Positions 20,464 through 29,486 of a DNA stretch of 63,621 nucleotides are shown piece after piece. The position numbers and the translations under genes are program-made. The stretch's first letter is position 1; each line of letters opens with the position of its first letter. The notes beneath the pieces were generated by a model that did no database searches, was not told the DNA's origin, and saw only the letters and a program-made list of their open reading frames with translations. The DNA is taken from contig JACPTQ010000007.1 of the NCBI GenBank assembly GCA_016192705.1, positions 1 to 63,621 on the forward strand. Direction: 5' to 3'. Source of the DNA: Deltaproteobacteria bacterium (GTDB lineage Bacteria; Myxococcota; JACPTQ01).

Positions 20464-21051
20464 TTGGATAAAGACCGAGCCCTGGTACGAAGGTGTAAAC
20501 GGGGCGACCGCTCGGCGTTCAAGGAATTGGTGGAACTTTATCAAAAGAAGGTTTTCGTGGTGGCTTACGGGATGGTGCATAACGCGGACGACGCGATGGA
20601 TATCGCGCAGGAGGCGTTCGTCAAGATTCACCGCAACCTTCGGCGATTCAAGGGGACGAGCAGCTTCTACACTTGGATTTACCGCATCGTTCTTAATCTG
20701 AGCATCGATTTTTTGCGACGCGAGGGGCGTCTGCCGACGGTCGATTTTGACGACACGATGTCGCACGACCAGGTTGCGGATGGTGGCGACTTCGCGTTCA
20801 CGCACGCGACGGAAGACCCCGGAATGGGAATCGACAAGCGTCGAATGAGCGCGATCCTTCATCGCGCGATCGACGATCTGTCGGCGAACCACCGCGCGGC
20901 GATTGTGCTCCGCGAAATTGAGGGGCTGTCGTATTCGGAGATCGCGAAGATTATGGATTGCTCGGAGGGGACCGTTATGTCGCGACTGCATCATGCGCGG
21001 CTTCGGTTGCAAAGCGCGTTGAAGGGATTTGTGGAGAAGGGAGAGGCGTAG
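20464..21051 (+). CDS. ECF RNA polymerase sigma factor (RpoE-like)
   Basis: 195 aa. The sigma-70 region 2 segment (LVRRCKRGDRSAFKELVELYQKKVF through DAMDIAQEAFVKIHRNLRRF) and region 4 (DLSANHRAAIVLREIEGLSYSEIAKIMDCSEGTVMSRLHHAR) are both clear, with nothing between them, so it is a group IV factor. It redirects RNA polymerase to stress or envelope promoters. The start is TTG 20464 with GGGGAG about 9 nt upstream. The anti-sigma gene follows 2 bp after the stop. The 330 bases upstream show no clear second promoter. Confidence 0.93.
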   Translation: MDKDRALVRRCKRGDRSAFKELVELYQKKVFVVAYGMVHNADDAMDIAQEAFVKIHRNLRRFKGTSSFYTWIYRIVLNLSIDFLRREGRLPTVDFDDTMSHDQVADGGDFAFTHATEDPGMGIDKRRMSAILHRAIDDLSANHRAAIVLREIEGLSYSEIAKIMDCSEGTVMSRLHHARLRLQSALKGFVEKGEA

Positions 21052-21053
21052 CC

Positions 21054-21578
21054 GTGTTGACTTGCAATAGTGTTCGGATGGAGCTCGAGCGGTTTGTCGA
21101 CGGCGAGCTCAAGGAACGTGAGAGGCTTGAAATCGAGTCGCACCTCCTGACGTGTGCCGGGTGTGAGGCGCAGATCGAGGGGATTCTTGCGCTTCGCGAG
21201 GCGTATCGCGATACGGTTCGTGCGGCGGTCAATGAGGTGAGTTTTGATTCGCTGTGGTCGAAGGTCGAAACCGAGATCGATCGGCCGCGCTCGCTCACGC
21301 TGTGGCAACGGTTTGTTGAGCGGATCGATTTGGCGTACGCGCGTTTTGCGCCGACGCTCGTGCCGGCGGCGGCGATTGTGGGCGCGGTGCTCCTCGTTTG
21401 GGCGTTCGTTGGGCCGCAGAAGCAAAACGGCGCGATCGATAACGGCGCCGAGGTTGTGAAGATTTTGAAGGTCGACCCGGGCGATTTTATGGCGGTGGAA
21501 ATTTCGCCGGGTGACACGAAGGTTGTTGTGTTCATCGATGATCCACCGGGACCACCCACTGTGAGCGGCCCGCACTAG
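21054..21578 (+). CDS. Zinc-binding anti-sigma factor, single transmembrane helix
   Basis: 174 aa from GTG 21054. The zf-HC2 pattern H-x3-C-x2-C (ESHLLTCAGC, near residues 31-38), plus an early cysteine in LTCNSV, marks a ZAS-type anti-sigma domain. A transmembrane helix (LVPAAAIVGAVLLVWAFVG) lies near residue 105, and a short extracytoplasmic domain ends in a proline-rich tail. It would hold the adjacent ECF sigma factor at the inner membrane until a signal inactivates it. It starts 2 bp after the sigma gene; the following exported protein starts 9 bp after its stop. Confidence 0.88.
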   Translation: MLTCNSVRMELERFVDGELKERERLEIESHLLTCAGCEAQIEGILALREAYRDTVRAAVNEVSFDSLWSKVETEIDRPRSLTLWQRFVERIDLAYARFAPTLVPAAAIVGAVLLVWAFVGPQKQNGAIDNGAEVVKILKVDPGDFMAVEISPGDTKVVVFIDDPPGPPTVSGPH

Positions 21579-21587
21579 GAAACGACC

Positions 21588-22121
21588 ATGGGACGCAACT
21601 TGTTCAAATTGCTTTTCTCGACGGCCGCGGCGCTCGCGTTGAGTGTTTCGGTGTCGGCGCAAGAGAAGGACAAGGGCAAAGACAAGGATAAAGAAAAGGG
21701 TGGCGGCGCGACGACGGCAAGCACCGGTCAGGCGGCGTCGGCGGCCGATTCGGCGACGCTCCATATGTTGGTGGTCGAGGCCGAACCGAGTGGCACGTTC
21801 GATCCCAAGCTCGACAGTCTGAAGGCGCGGTTCACGGAGCTTTTCAAGGGGCTCAAGGGATTTCGGCGATCGGCTGAGCATGCGCTGAAGTTTGAGGTTG
21901 GCAAGGAAGTTTCGATCGAGCTGCCGCACAAGCTCATCGCGCGCCTTGTGCTTCGAAAAGTCGTTGGGAAAAAAGCGGAAGTCGATTTCACGCTGGTCAA
22001 AAAGCCGGAGCGAAAGACGGGGCTCACTCAAATCGTGCTCCCGAACGGCAAAGAGTTTTTCCACGTCTATAAGCGCGGCGATTTGCACGTGATCCTCGTC
22101 CTCAAGGTTCGGCTGAAGTAG
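21588..22121 (+). CDS. Exported protein of the sigma/anti-sigma operon
   Basis: 177 aa. A signal peptide (LLFSTAAALALSVSVSA-Q) is followed by a Lys/Asp/Glu repeat (about 25-40) and a single domain ending GKEFFHVYKRGDLHVILVLKVRLK. I do not recognise the family. The third position in a sigma/anti-sigma operon suggests an envelope role or the sensed target, but that is inference. The lysine-rich stretch may interact with the cell surface. Confidence 0.65.
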   Translation: MGRNLFKLLFSTAAALALSVSVSAQEKDKGKDKDKEKGGGATTASTGQAASAADSATLHMLVVEAEPSGTFDPKLDSLKARFTELFKGLKGFRRSAEHALKFEVGKEVSIELPHKLIARLVLRKVVGKKAEVDFTLVKKPERKTGLTQIVLPNGKEFFHVYKRGDLHVILVLKVRLK

Positions 22122-22130
22122 CCACCAGGG

Positions 22131-22214
22131 GCCGACAGCCAACAGTTCAGAGTTTTTAGTTAAGATCTTTGGAAGCGCTTCGAGGTTCCTAGCTCTCGAC
22201 TGTTAACTGTCGAC
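22131..22214. repeat. Long inverted repeat in the intergenic space
   Basis: The 16-bp arms at 22131-22146 and 22199-22214 are reverse complements with 13 of 16 matches and a 52-nt loop. They lie between the exported protein and the aminotransferase. It could be a bidirectional termination structure or a dispersed palindromic element; only one copy was noticed here. Confidence 0.5.
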
Positions 22215-22283
22215 TTCTTTCGCCTGTCCGTTTACTTCGCGCGGAATCGCGGGTAATATCCGTGTCTTTCGTGGAGGCCGTTT

Positions 22284-23465
22284 ATGGAAGTTGTGGCGTC
22301 GAAGCGCATTCGGAATCTGACCGGCTACGCGTTTGCCGAGGTTGACCGGCAGGTCGAGAAGTTGCGCGAGGCGGGCGTTCGCTGCATCGACTTCGGTGTC
22401 GGCGACCCAACGATTCCAACACCAGTGGCGATCCGCGAAGCGTGTAAGCGCGGCGTCGATGAGCGCGCGCGGTCGGGTTACCCAAGCTACGTCGGCGCGA
22501 AAGAGTATCGCGACGCGGTTGCCGCGTGGATGAAACGCCGATTTGGCGTTGTTGTCGACCCGGCGACCGAGATCTGTTCGACGATCGGCTCAAAGGAAGC
22601 GGTCTTTCATTTTGCGGAGGCGTTTGTCGATCCGGGCGACGTGGTGCTCATTCCGTCGCCAGGGTATCCACCGTTTTCGCGCGGGACGCTGTTCGCGGAG
22701 GGGCGGCCGTATTTTTATCCGCTCTTGGCGAAGAATCGTTTTTTACCCGACTTGGCCGCGATTCCGCGCGACGTCGCGCGCACCGCAAAGGTCATGTGGG
22801 TCAACTACCCAAACAACCCGACGGGGGCGACGGCGCCCGTCACGTTTTTCAAAGAGGTCGTCGCGTATTGCGCGGAGAACAACATCATCCTGTGCAGCGA
22901 CGAAGCGTACACCGAGCTTTATTACGGCGAGGCGCCGCGCTCGGCGCTTGAGTTTGGGCGCGATGGGGTCGTCGCGTTTCACTCGCTGTCGAAACGAAGC
23001 GCGATGACCACGTACCGCGTTGGATTTGTGGCCGGAGACAAACGAATCGTCGACGCGTTTAAGAAGGTAAAAACGAATATCGATTCGGGGACGGCGACGT
23101 TTGTGCAGGACGCGGCGGTTGCGGCGCTGGCGGACGAGACGCATGTCGCCGAAATGCGCGCCGATTATCGCGCGAAGCGGGACGTGCTCGTCGGGGCGCT
23201 CAAGGGGATTGGGCTTGCCGATGCCGCGCCCGACGCGACGCTCTACGTATGGCAGCCGGTGCCGCGGGGGATGACGTCGGTGGAATTTGCGAAGCGATTG
23301 TTGGCGCCGGAGGTCGCGCTTGTCACGACGCCGGGTGCGTGGGTGAGCGATGTCACGGCCGAAGGCCTTAATCCGGGCGAAGGTTTTGTGAGGTTCGCGC
23401 TCGTGCCGTCGATGGAAGAGACGCGCGAGGCGGCCGAGCGGTTGAAGAGGGTGGTGCTGAAATGA
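22284..23465 (+). CDS. Class I/II PLP aminotransferase (LL-diaminopimelate aminotransferase/DapC-like)
   Basis: 393 aa. It has the fold-type I motifs YPSYVGAKEYRDAVAAW, NYPNNPTGA, the CSDEAYTELYYG Asp/Tyr pair, the Schiff-base lysine in HSLSKRSAMTTYRVGFVAG (near 240), and an Arg-containing C-terminal FVRFALVPSMEE. It transfers an amino group between glutamate and a keto acid. DapC/DapL-type enzymes of lysine and peptidoglycan precursor synthesis are the closest pattern, but alanine or aspartate aminotransferase is possible. GGAGG precedes the ATG. The stop overlaps the OmpA-family gene start by 4 bp. Confidence 0.85.
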   Translation: MEVVASKRIRNLTGYAFAEVDRQVEKLREAGVRCIDFGVGDPTIPTPVAIREACKRGVDERARSGYPSYVGAKEYRDAVAAWMKRRFGVVVDPATEICSTIGSKEAVFHFAEAFVDPGDVVLIPSPGYPPFSRGTLFAEGRPYFYPLLAKNRFLPDLAAIPRDVARTAKVMWVNYPNNPTGATAPVTFFKEVVAYCAENNIILCSDEAYTELYYGEAPRSALEFGRDGVVAFHSLSKRSAMTTYRVGFVAGDKRIVDAFKKVKTNIDSGTATFVQDAAVAALADETHVAEMRADYRAKRDVLVGALKGIGLADAAPDATLYVWQPVPRGMTSVEFAKRLLAPEVALVTTPGAWVSDVTAEGLNPGEGFVRFALVPSMEETREAAERLKRVVLK

Positions 23466-25414
23466 CGCGGATGTTGTTGAAGCTCTCTTGTGCGGCGGCG
23501 TTGGGTTTGTGGGCGGGCGGTGGCGTTGCAGGAGCACAGGAGGCCGGCGTCGCGAAGGGCGCAGGGGCGAAGGGAGCCGAGGAATCGAACGTTCGGTACG
23601 CGCCGACGCCCGCGGGGTTTGTGGGAACGTACCGAACGCTCGCGGCCGATTCGGCGCCGGGTGGGACGTTTCGGATCGGCGTTTTGAACGAGTTTTTCAA
23701 GGTATCGAATTTTCTCGTGTCGGGAGATTCGAACACGCGGTTCACGGGGAATCTCATTTTGAACGTGACGCCGATCGAGCACTTCGAAACGTTTTTGAAG
23801 TTGTCGATGCAGTCCAACGAGAATTCGACGTCATCGCCGAAACTGATTCAAGTCTTGGGCGACATGACCATCGGTTTTAAAGGGTATTTTGCGCCGATTC
23901 CGGCGCTGACGCTCGGTGCGTCGACGCAGATTCGTTTTCTGAATTCCACGGGTGAGGCGAGCTTTGCGGGCAGCGCGACGAGCGTCCTTTTACATCTGCT
24001 TGCCACATTCGATGCGACAAAGCTCGCGCGAAAGTTCCCGCTTCGCGCGCACTTCAACTTCGGCGGCCACATCGACAATTCCGACAACTTGATGACAACG
24101 CAGATTTCGTCGTCGGCGGTTTATCGATACGCGCTTCGCATCAACGAAACGAGTCGCCTCATTCTCGCGCTGGGCTTCGATTTCCCGCTTCCATACGTGA
24201 CGCCGTTTCTCGACTGGAATTTCGAGATCCCCGTCACGCTGGGGCGCTCCAATCCGAACGGAGCGAGTGCGTTTCCGAATACCCTCACCATCGGATCGCG
24301 GGTGCATCCGTGGCGTGACCTTGGGCTCTTCGTTGGGATCGACATTGGGCTCACGTCCGCAGGGACGCTCGGAATTCCCGCGGTTCCAGGGTGGAATCTT
24401 CTTTTCGGCGTGACGTACAACTTCGATCCAGGGCGCTCAAAGGTGGTCGAGAAGATCGTTGAGAAGCGGGTTGCGTTTGCGCCGCCTGCGACGACCGGAA
24501 TTATCGTCGGAAAGGTGACCGATAAGGCGAGTGGAAAGCCGATCGAAGGCGTCATCGTTTCGTTTCCGGCGCGGGATACAGCGCGGTGCGCGACGACGGC
24601 GGATGGCGTGTTCAATACGTTTGAGATCGCCGCCGGGAAGATTCAAACGCGGGTTGCGAAGAGTGGCTATAAGGCTGAAGACTGGGATGTGGTTGTGCCG
24701 GCGGGCGGGGCGGCGACGCTGACCGTCGCGCTGACGGCCGTTGAACCGCCGGTCGTGGATGGCGGCGTTCGGGGGAATGTCGTCGATGACGCGGGGAAAC
24801 CCGTCGCGGGGGCGACGGCGGAACTCAAGGCGCCTGGCGTCGACACCGTTAACGCGAAGGTCGATGAGGCGACGGCGGCTTTCGCGGTGAAGGCGAAACC
24901 CGGAAAGTACACGCTCGCGGTGAGCGCGAACGGTTTTGTGGGCGTCGAGCGCGCGGTTGAGTTTGGCAGTGGCGAGACGGTTTTGCTGGATTTTGCGCTG
25001 AAGCGGCTGGCGGCTCCGGCGGTGGCGGCGACGAGCGCGCAACCGAGCGGTGGAGCGTCGGTTGAGGGGAATCGGGTCGTCACGAAAGACAAGGTTCAGT
25101 TTGCGGGGAACTCCACGCGCGTTTCACCCAAGATGCGAGCATCGCTCGACGACGTTGTCGCGCTCCTGAAGGCGAACGCGCAGATTAAGAAGGTGAGAAT
25201 CGAGGCGCACACCGACAATCGCGGCGGGCCTAAGCGCGCGACGCGAACGACGCAGCGGCAGGCGGATGCCGTCAAGAAGCACTTGGTCGATGCGGGTGTC
25301 GCGGCAGAGCGACTGGAGGCGAAGGGGCTCGGGTCGTCGAAGCCGCTTGTGCCGAACCTCACAAATCGCGATCGTGAAAAAAATCGGCGCGTGGAGCTTG
25401 TCATCGTCGAATGA
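23462..25414 (+). CDS. OmpA-family outer-membrane protein with barrel and carboxypeptidase-regulatory-like domains
   Basis: 650 aa. Signal peptide; barrel-like region (about 50-320) of alternating strands; two CarboxypepD_reg-like beta-sandwich repeats (about 346-430, GKVTDKASGKPIEGVIVSF; about 434-520, GNVVDDAGKPVAGATAEL); then an OmpA C-terminal peptidoglycan-binding domain (about 539-650) with IEAHTDNRGGPKRA, AAERLEAKGLG and NRDREKNRRVELVIVE. It would link the outer membrane to the peptidoglycan wall. The start overlaps the aminotransferase stop (ATGA), an odd operon partner unless that enzyme feeds peptidoglycan precursors. Confidence 0.88.
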   Translation: MTRMLLKLSCAAALGLWAGGGVAGAQEAGVAKGAGAKGAEESNVRYAPTPAGFVGTYRTLAADSAPGGTFRIGVLNEFFKVSNFLVSGDSNTRFTGNLILNVTPIEHFETFLKLSMQSNENSTSSPKLIQVLGDMTIGFKGYFAPIPALTLGASTQIRFLNSTGEASFAGSATSVLLHLLATFDATKLARKFPLRAHFNFGGHIDNSDNLMTTQISSSAVYRYALRINETSRLILALGFDFPLPYVTPFLDWNFEIPVTLGRSNPNGASAFPNTLTIGSRVHPWRDLGLFVGIDIGLTSAGTLGIPAVPGWNLLFGVTYNFDPGRSKVVEKIVEKRVAFAPPATTGIIVGKVTDKASGKPIEGVIVSFPARDTARCATTADGVFNTFEIAAGKIQTRVAKSGYKAEDWDVVVPAGGAATLTVALTAVEPPVVDGGVRGNVVDDAGKPVAGATAELKAPGVDTVNAKVDEATAAFAVKAKPGKYTLAVSANGFVGVERAVEFGSGETVLLDFALKRLAAPAVAATSAQPSGGASVEGNRVVTKDKVQFAGNSTRVSPKMRASLDDVVALLKANAQIKKVRIEAHTDNRGGPKRATRTTQRQADAVKKHLVDAGVAAERLEAKGLGSSKPLVPNLTNRDREKNRRVELVIVE

Positions 25415-25448
25415 GCGGCGGGTCCGGTCCGCGCGGAATCGGCCTGTA

Positions 25449-25457
25449 TGGTATATT
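25449..25457 (+). promoter_or_regulatory. Extended -10 (TGGTATATT) 6 nt before a start codon
   Basis: TGG-TATATT ends 6 nt before the ATG at 25464, and no Shine-Dalgarno intervenes (cccgtc), predicting a leaderless transcript. Confidence 0.45.
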
Positions 25458-25463
25458 CCCGTC

Positions 25464-26720
25464 ATGTTGTACGGGATGATCTTTTTCGCAGCGACGTCGA
25501 CTTTTTCGGCCGACGAAGTTTTGCTGGAGGCCGAGCTTGAGGACCGCCGAGCCGCTGCGTGGCGCGATTTTGCGACGCTTGAGGCGCAGGCGAAATATCG
25601 GCAGGCGATGGGACCGTGCGCGCGCGACGACCGCGAAATTGACGATTCGATAAGGGATTGCGCGAAGCTGCTCGATGAATGCATCGATGGCATCGAGCGC
25701 GTCGTAAAAAAAGAGCCGAAGCATCCGGTGAAACTTGCGCCGGGCAACGTGATTTCAGCGGAGGAACTTTTGCGACGATGCCGAGCCGACCGGGAGAAAG
25801 TTCGGCGGCTCAAGGATCTCGTGGGCGTCAAGTTTTTCTCCGATGGTGATTCGACTTGTTTTGATTCGAACAACTGCGTCACGCGCGATTGGCACAAAGT
25901 CGAGGAGGACGACACGACGATGTCGCGCGTTGTGGTGACGTTTCGAACGCGGCTCCTCACGCAGCGCGAGCGCGATTATGCTTTTCGCGCCGTCAAGGCG
26001 CCGTTTGCGTTTCGGCAGACAAAGCCAAGCGAAGAGGGGGGGAAGGTGGGCGCCGAGCCGATTAAGATCCTTGCGCGGATCGTTCACTTCACGGGGCAGC
26101 GGACGAAAACGTACGTCTCGGACGTGACGTACGTGGGGCCTGTGTGCAAGGCGCAATATATCGCGCTGACGGCCGATGGGATTCTGATTCTCGTTGACGG
26201 GAGCGAGCTGACACTGTCACCGCCCGCGCCGGCGCGGTGGCGCGCGATGCCGATGCGCGCTGAGCGGCCGTGGGGGAGCATTGGCGAGCTTCAGCACAAG
26301 GCGTTTCGGGTGTTGCCGCGGGATACCGTTGAGGAGACGCTTTTCTCCGAGACGTTTTTGTCGCTCGAGGAGTTTGAAAAGGGGTGCATCAAGGTTGCGC
26401 ACGCGAAAGCGGTTGAGAAGATTCGGGAAGCCGGGTTCATGCCGGATGCGGTCTTTAATGACCTTTTCAAAGAGAAGCCGCAAACACGCGAGACGGTCGA
26501 GGCGTCGTCGCCGCTGTTTACGATTAAGAAGGCGTTCGATGGGGCGGCGGCGAAGTGTGTCGACGAAAGAAATGCTCGGTACGAAAAATTTATTTTGCCG
26601 TGGCAACGGCTCTTCACGAAGCGTTACCGCGAAAACATTGCATGGGCGGGGAAAGAGCAGTTTCAGCCGCGCCTTAAGGAGACCATCGGAGCGGAGGATC
26701 TGCCGGCGTTTTGCAAATAA
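25464..26720 (+). CDS. Uncharacterised exported protein
   Basis: 418 aa. It begins with a short hydrophobic signal-like stretch (MLYGMIFFAATSTFSA). The rest is charged and rich in cysteine pairs (CARDDREIDDSIRDC, CFDSNNCVTRD), without repeats or a family I recognise. Two cysteine-rich patches suggest disulfides in the periplasm. It stands alone between the OmpA gene and the convergent glycosyltransferase. Codon composition is like its neighbours. Confidence 0.6.
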   Translation: MLYGMIFFAATSTFSADEVLLEAELEDRRAAAWRDFATLEAQAKYRQAMGPCARDDREIDDSIRDCAKLLDECIDGIERVVKKEPKHPVKLAPGNVISAEELLRRCRADREKVRRLKDLVGVKFFSDGDSTCFDSNNCVTRDWHKVEEDDTTMSRVVVTFRTRLLTQRERDYAFRAVKAPFAFRQTKPSEEGGKVGAEPIKILARIVHFTGQRTKTYVSDVTYVGPVCKAQYIALTADGILILVDGSELTLSPPAPARWRAMPMRAERPWGSIGELQHKAFRVLPRDTVEETLFSETFLSLEEFEKGCIKVAHAKAVEKIREAGFMPDAVFNDLFKEKPQTRETVEASSPLFTIKKAFDGAAAKCVDERNARYEKFILPWQRLFTKRYRENIAWAGKEQFQPRLKETIGAEDLPAFCK

Positions 26721-26722
26721 GG

Positions 26723-27463
26723 TTAACTGGCTTTTGCGGCGAGGCGGTGCTTCTGGTGCACCGAGAAACGAATTTGCCAGACGCGAAGAAGCGCTTCGAA
26801 GAAAATCCCTTTCGACATTTTTGATTTTCCGGCGGTGCGATCGGGGAAGACGATCGGAACTTCGGCGAGTCGAAACCCGAGGCGCGAGGCGCGATACTTC
26901 ATCTCGATTTGAAACGCGAATCCCTTGGAGCGAACGTCGTTAAGGTCAATGGCCAGAAGGGTTTCGCGGCGCCACGCGTTGAATCCGCCCGTGAAGTCGC
27001 GAATCTTCATGCCGAGCACGATGCGCGTGTAGAGGCTTCCGCCCTGTGAGATGAAGCGGCGCATGAGGCCCCAGTTTTCGGTGCCGCCGCCTTTCACGTA
27101 GCGCGAGCCGAGAACAAGATCGTTGGATTGAAGCGCCTCGTAAATCGCGGGAAGGTATTTGGGATTGTGCGAAAGGTCGGCGTCCATTTGGATGATGAAT
27201 GACGCAGGGTGCGTCGCGAGAACGTGCTTGAAAGCGTGAACGTACGCGGCGCCGAGACCTTCTTTTTTCTCGCGGTGAAGGACGGCGATGCCACCCCGAC
27301 GTTTTGAAATCTCTTCGGCGAGTGCGCCTGTGCCGTCGGGGGAGTTGTCGTCGACGACGAGGAAGTCCGCACCGGGAAAGGCGGCGTCGACCGCTGCGAC
27401 GAAGCGCTCGAGGTTCTCGCGCTCATTGTACGTCGGGACGATGATCAGCGTTTTTGCAGCCAT
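26723..27463 (-). CDS. Polyprenol-phosphate mannosyltransferase-like glycosyltransferase (GT2)
   Basis: 246 aa, the size of a catalytic dolichol-phosphate mannosyltransferase (DPM1/Ppm1) without membrane tail. Motifs: IIVPTYNERENLERF at the N terminus, DDNSPDGTG for nucleotide binding, QMDADLSHNP (the metal-binding DxD), and RDFTGGFNAWRRE. It transfers a hexose from GDP- or UDP-sugar to polyprenyl phosphate at the cytoplasmic face of the membrane. It starts inside the end of the PAP2 gene (19-bp overlap), so it is the last gene of the transglycosylase-PAP2-GT2 unit. Confidence 0.88.
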   Translation of the reverse strand: MAAKTLIIVPTYNERENLERFVAAVDAAFPGADFLVVDDNSPDGTGALAEEISKRRGGIAVLHREKKEGLGAAYVHAFKHVLATHPASFIIQMDADLSHNPKYLPAIYEALQSNDLVLGSRYVKGGGTENWGLMRRFISQGGSLYTRIVLGMKIRDFTGGFNAWRRETLLAIDLNDVRSKGFAFQIEMKYRASRLGFRLAEVPIVFPDRTAGKSKMSKGIFFEALLRVWQIRFSVHQKHRLAAKAS

Positions 27464-28017
27464 CGAAGGTTCTCCATGCGGGTGTTGAGGCCGGAGCGTT
27501 TCAAAAAATAGTGCGTCGCGACGACAAACGCGGTGCCGACGGCAAATCCGGCAAGAACGTCAGCGGGATAATGGGCGCCGACGTAGATGCGTGAGTAACC
27601 CGAGATGAGGGCGACGGCGATGAGGGGAATGCGCCAACGCGGAAAGATGAGGGCGAGCGAGAGCCAGACCGTGGCGGCGACGGTCGCGTGGCCCGACGGG
27701 AGAGCGCGCTCAAAAACCGGCTTTCCAACGACGTGGACCGTGGCCGCACCGAGCGCAGCAAGCGGGCGTGCGCGGTTGATGGCGTGCTTGGCGACCATCG
27801 TGACGACGGATGCGGAGGCGGTCGCGATTGCGACAAGCGCGAATCGTGGCGCGAACTTCGCTCGGTTCACAAAGAAAAGGAGCGCGAGAACAAGGGGCGC
27901 GAGGACGATCGCGTCGCCAAGCCACGTAAAGATTTGCATCACGGCGTCGAGTGCCGCGCCGCCGTCGCCGTTGAGCGCTAGAAAAATCGACCGGTCGAGA
28001 TTAGCGATCGCTTCCAT
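27445..28017 (-). CDS. PAP2-family membrane phosphatase
   Basis: 190 aa with about six hydrophobic helices. The PAP2 signature is complete: KHAINRARP (K-x6-RP), PSGHATVAAT, and SRIYVGAHYPADVLAG (SR-x5-H-x3-D). Members dephosphorylate lipid pyrophosphates such as undecaprenyl pyrophosphate, or phosphatidic acid. Location between a lytic transglycosylase and a polyprenyl-phosphate sugar transferase favours recycling of the undecaprenyl carrier, an inference. Start 28017 (MEAIAN) overlaps the transglycosylase end by 17 bp; 44 upstream codons are excluded as non-family. Confidence 0.85.
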   Translation of the reverse strand: MEAIANLDRSIFLALNGDGGAALDAVMQIFTWLGDAIVLAPLVLALLFFVNRAKFAPRFALVAIATASASVVTMVAKHAINRARPLAALGAATVHVVGKPVFERALPSGHATVAATVWLSLALIFPRWRIPLIAVALISGYSRIYVGAHYPADVLAGFAVGTAFVVATHYFLKRSGLNTRMENLRWLQKR

Positions 28018-29407
28018 ATTTTTCGACGGTGACGCCGTCGTGAAGATCCGCGGTCGGCGTTGCGCCGTAAAGTTGCGTGTACGCCTCGCTTCCGCCGAGC
28101 ACGCGCTGGACGTAAAGACGCGTATCCGCGAACGGAATCGAATCGACAAACCGGTCTAAGTTGACGCTCGGGTGGACGATTTTTCGCCCCGGGACACGGC
28201 GCACCCGGAGCCACCGGTCGACCGTCCCTTGTCCGGCGTTGTACGCCGCAACGGCAAGCGGGACGCGTCCTTCGTAGTACCGAATGAGCCACGCGAGGAA
28301 GCGCGCTCCGAGGCGCGTGTTGAGGCGCGGTTCGAAGAGCGCCGTTCGCGTGATGCGTTTCGTGATTCCGACGGCGCGCGCCATGTCGCCGGCCGTCGCG
28401 ATAAGGAGCTGTGTTAAGCCGAGCGCGTCGGAAACCGAGACGGCGCGTGGGTTGAACGAACTCTCTTCCCGGATGAGTGAGTAAAAAAGCGATGTCGGTA
28501 GTCCGTACTCATTTGCGCTCGATTCGATTTCTTTTACGTGGCGTCGCGGATACGCAATCTGCAGGAGGCGTTCGCGCAGGGCTTTATCGCGCATTCGGGG
28601 AAGGCTGATGGTGCGGAGGCGAAGCGCCCAGTGCGCGCGGCGCGTGTCGCCCATGTCGGCGTAAATGCGCGCGAGGTGGATGAACGTTGCCTCCGACGGG
28701 CGGACGTCGAGCTCCACGGCGCGAAACTCGCGGAGCGCTTCGTCGCGGTGGCTGAGCCGAAGCCAGCCGACGCCGGCTTCGATTCGTGGGTCGGAAAATG
28801 CGGCCGGGGCGAAGCTCGGTTCGGGGGGATCGGGAGTCGCGGACGCGGTGGACGATGGAAGCGGCATAAAGGGTGTTGCGCCGACCGACGTGAGGAGCGC
28901 GACCGTGCGATGCCGGCGCTGGGTTGCTTGGCGGGCGCGGTGAGCGAGAAAGGAAAATGGATGATCGGATACGACCGCCTCGAATGCGCCACTCCTATAG
29001 AGGCGTCGCCGTTCGGCATCGGCCGCACGAAGTTCGGCGCCGTAGCCCTCGGTGCGCAAAAGGCGGCACTTGACGCCGAGCTTTTTCGCTTTGAAGCAGA
29101 CGCGGGCGAACGGAAGACTGAGCGGCCGCACGCGGGCGTAGTGCGTGCGCGCTTCGTCGATTCGCTTAGCGCTCCAGGCGATGTCGCCGAGGGCTGCGTT
29201 GAAGTGATCCGCGAGCTCTGGCAGACGATCGAGGGCGCGTCGAAGGATCGGCTCCGCAGACGCGTGCTGACCAGCGCGAAAGAGCCTGAAGCCGCGCGTG
29301 ATCTCCTGGGCCTCGTGGATTTTGGAAAGGTCGCCAAGACGACGTACGCCATCCGAGAGGGGGACGGTGCTCGCAATGACGGTTACGACAATCGGTGCGA
29401 CGATCAC
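28001..29407 (-). CDS. slt: Soluble lytic transglycosylase
   Basis: 468 aa. The N-terminal half (about 30-290) is alpha-helical, with TPR-like superhelix character as in Slt70. The C-terminal lytic transglycosylase domain has the catalytic Glu in SLIREESSFNPRAVSVSDALGLTQL and the AVAAYNAGQGTVDRW motif. It cleaves the MurNAc-GlcNAc bond of peptidoglycan with formation of 1,6-anhydroMurNAc. The GTG start at 29407 follows a hydrophobic stretch (IVAPIVVTVIAST) that could be a signal. TAGAAG lies 6 nt upstream. It lies 79 bp after the RqcH-like gene on the same strand. Confidence 0.88.
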   Translation of the reverse strand: MIVAPIVVTVIASTVPLSDGVRRLGDLSKIHEAQEITRGFRLFRAGQHASAEPILRRALDRLPELADHFNAALGDIAWSAKRIDEARTHYARVRPLSLPFARVCFKAKKLGVKCRLLRTEGYGAELRAADAERRRLYRSGAFEAVVSDHPFSFLAHRARQATQRRHRTVALLTSVGATPFMPLPSSTASATPDPPEPSFAPAAFSDPRIEAGVGWLRLSHRDEALREFRAVELDVRPSEATFIHLARIYADMGDTRRAHWALRLRTISLPRMRDKALRERLLQIAYPRRHVKEIESSANEYGLPTSLFYSLIREESSFNPRAVSVSDALGLTQLLIATAGDMARAVGITKRITRTALFEPRLNTRLGARFLAWLIRYYEGRVPLAVAAYNAGQGTVDRWLRVRRVPGRKIVHPSVNLDRFVDSIPFADTRLYVQRVLGGSEAYTQLYGATPTADLHDGVTVEKYGSDR

Positions 29408-29486
29408 GCGGCACTTCTACCATGTGGCCCGTGGTGTCTCAACCCAAGAGTCGCGCAAATCCGCGTCGGAGGCGGCGCGCCGGGTG

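Noticed and set aside
25124-25960. 278-codon minus-strand frame across the OmpA gene end
   Set aside because: Ser/Arg-rich translation overlapping two better-supported plus-strand genes.
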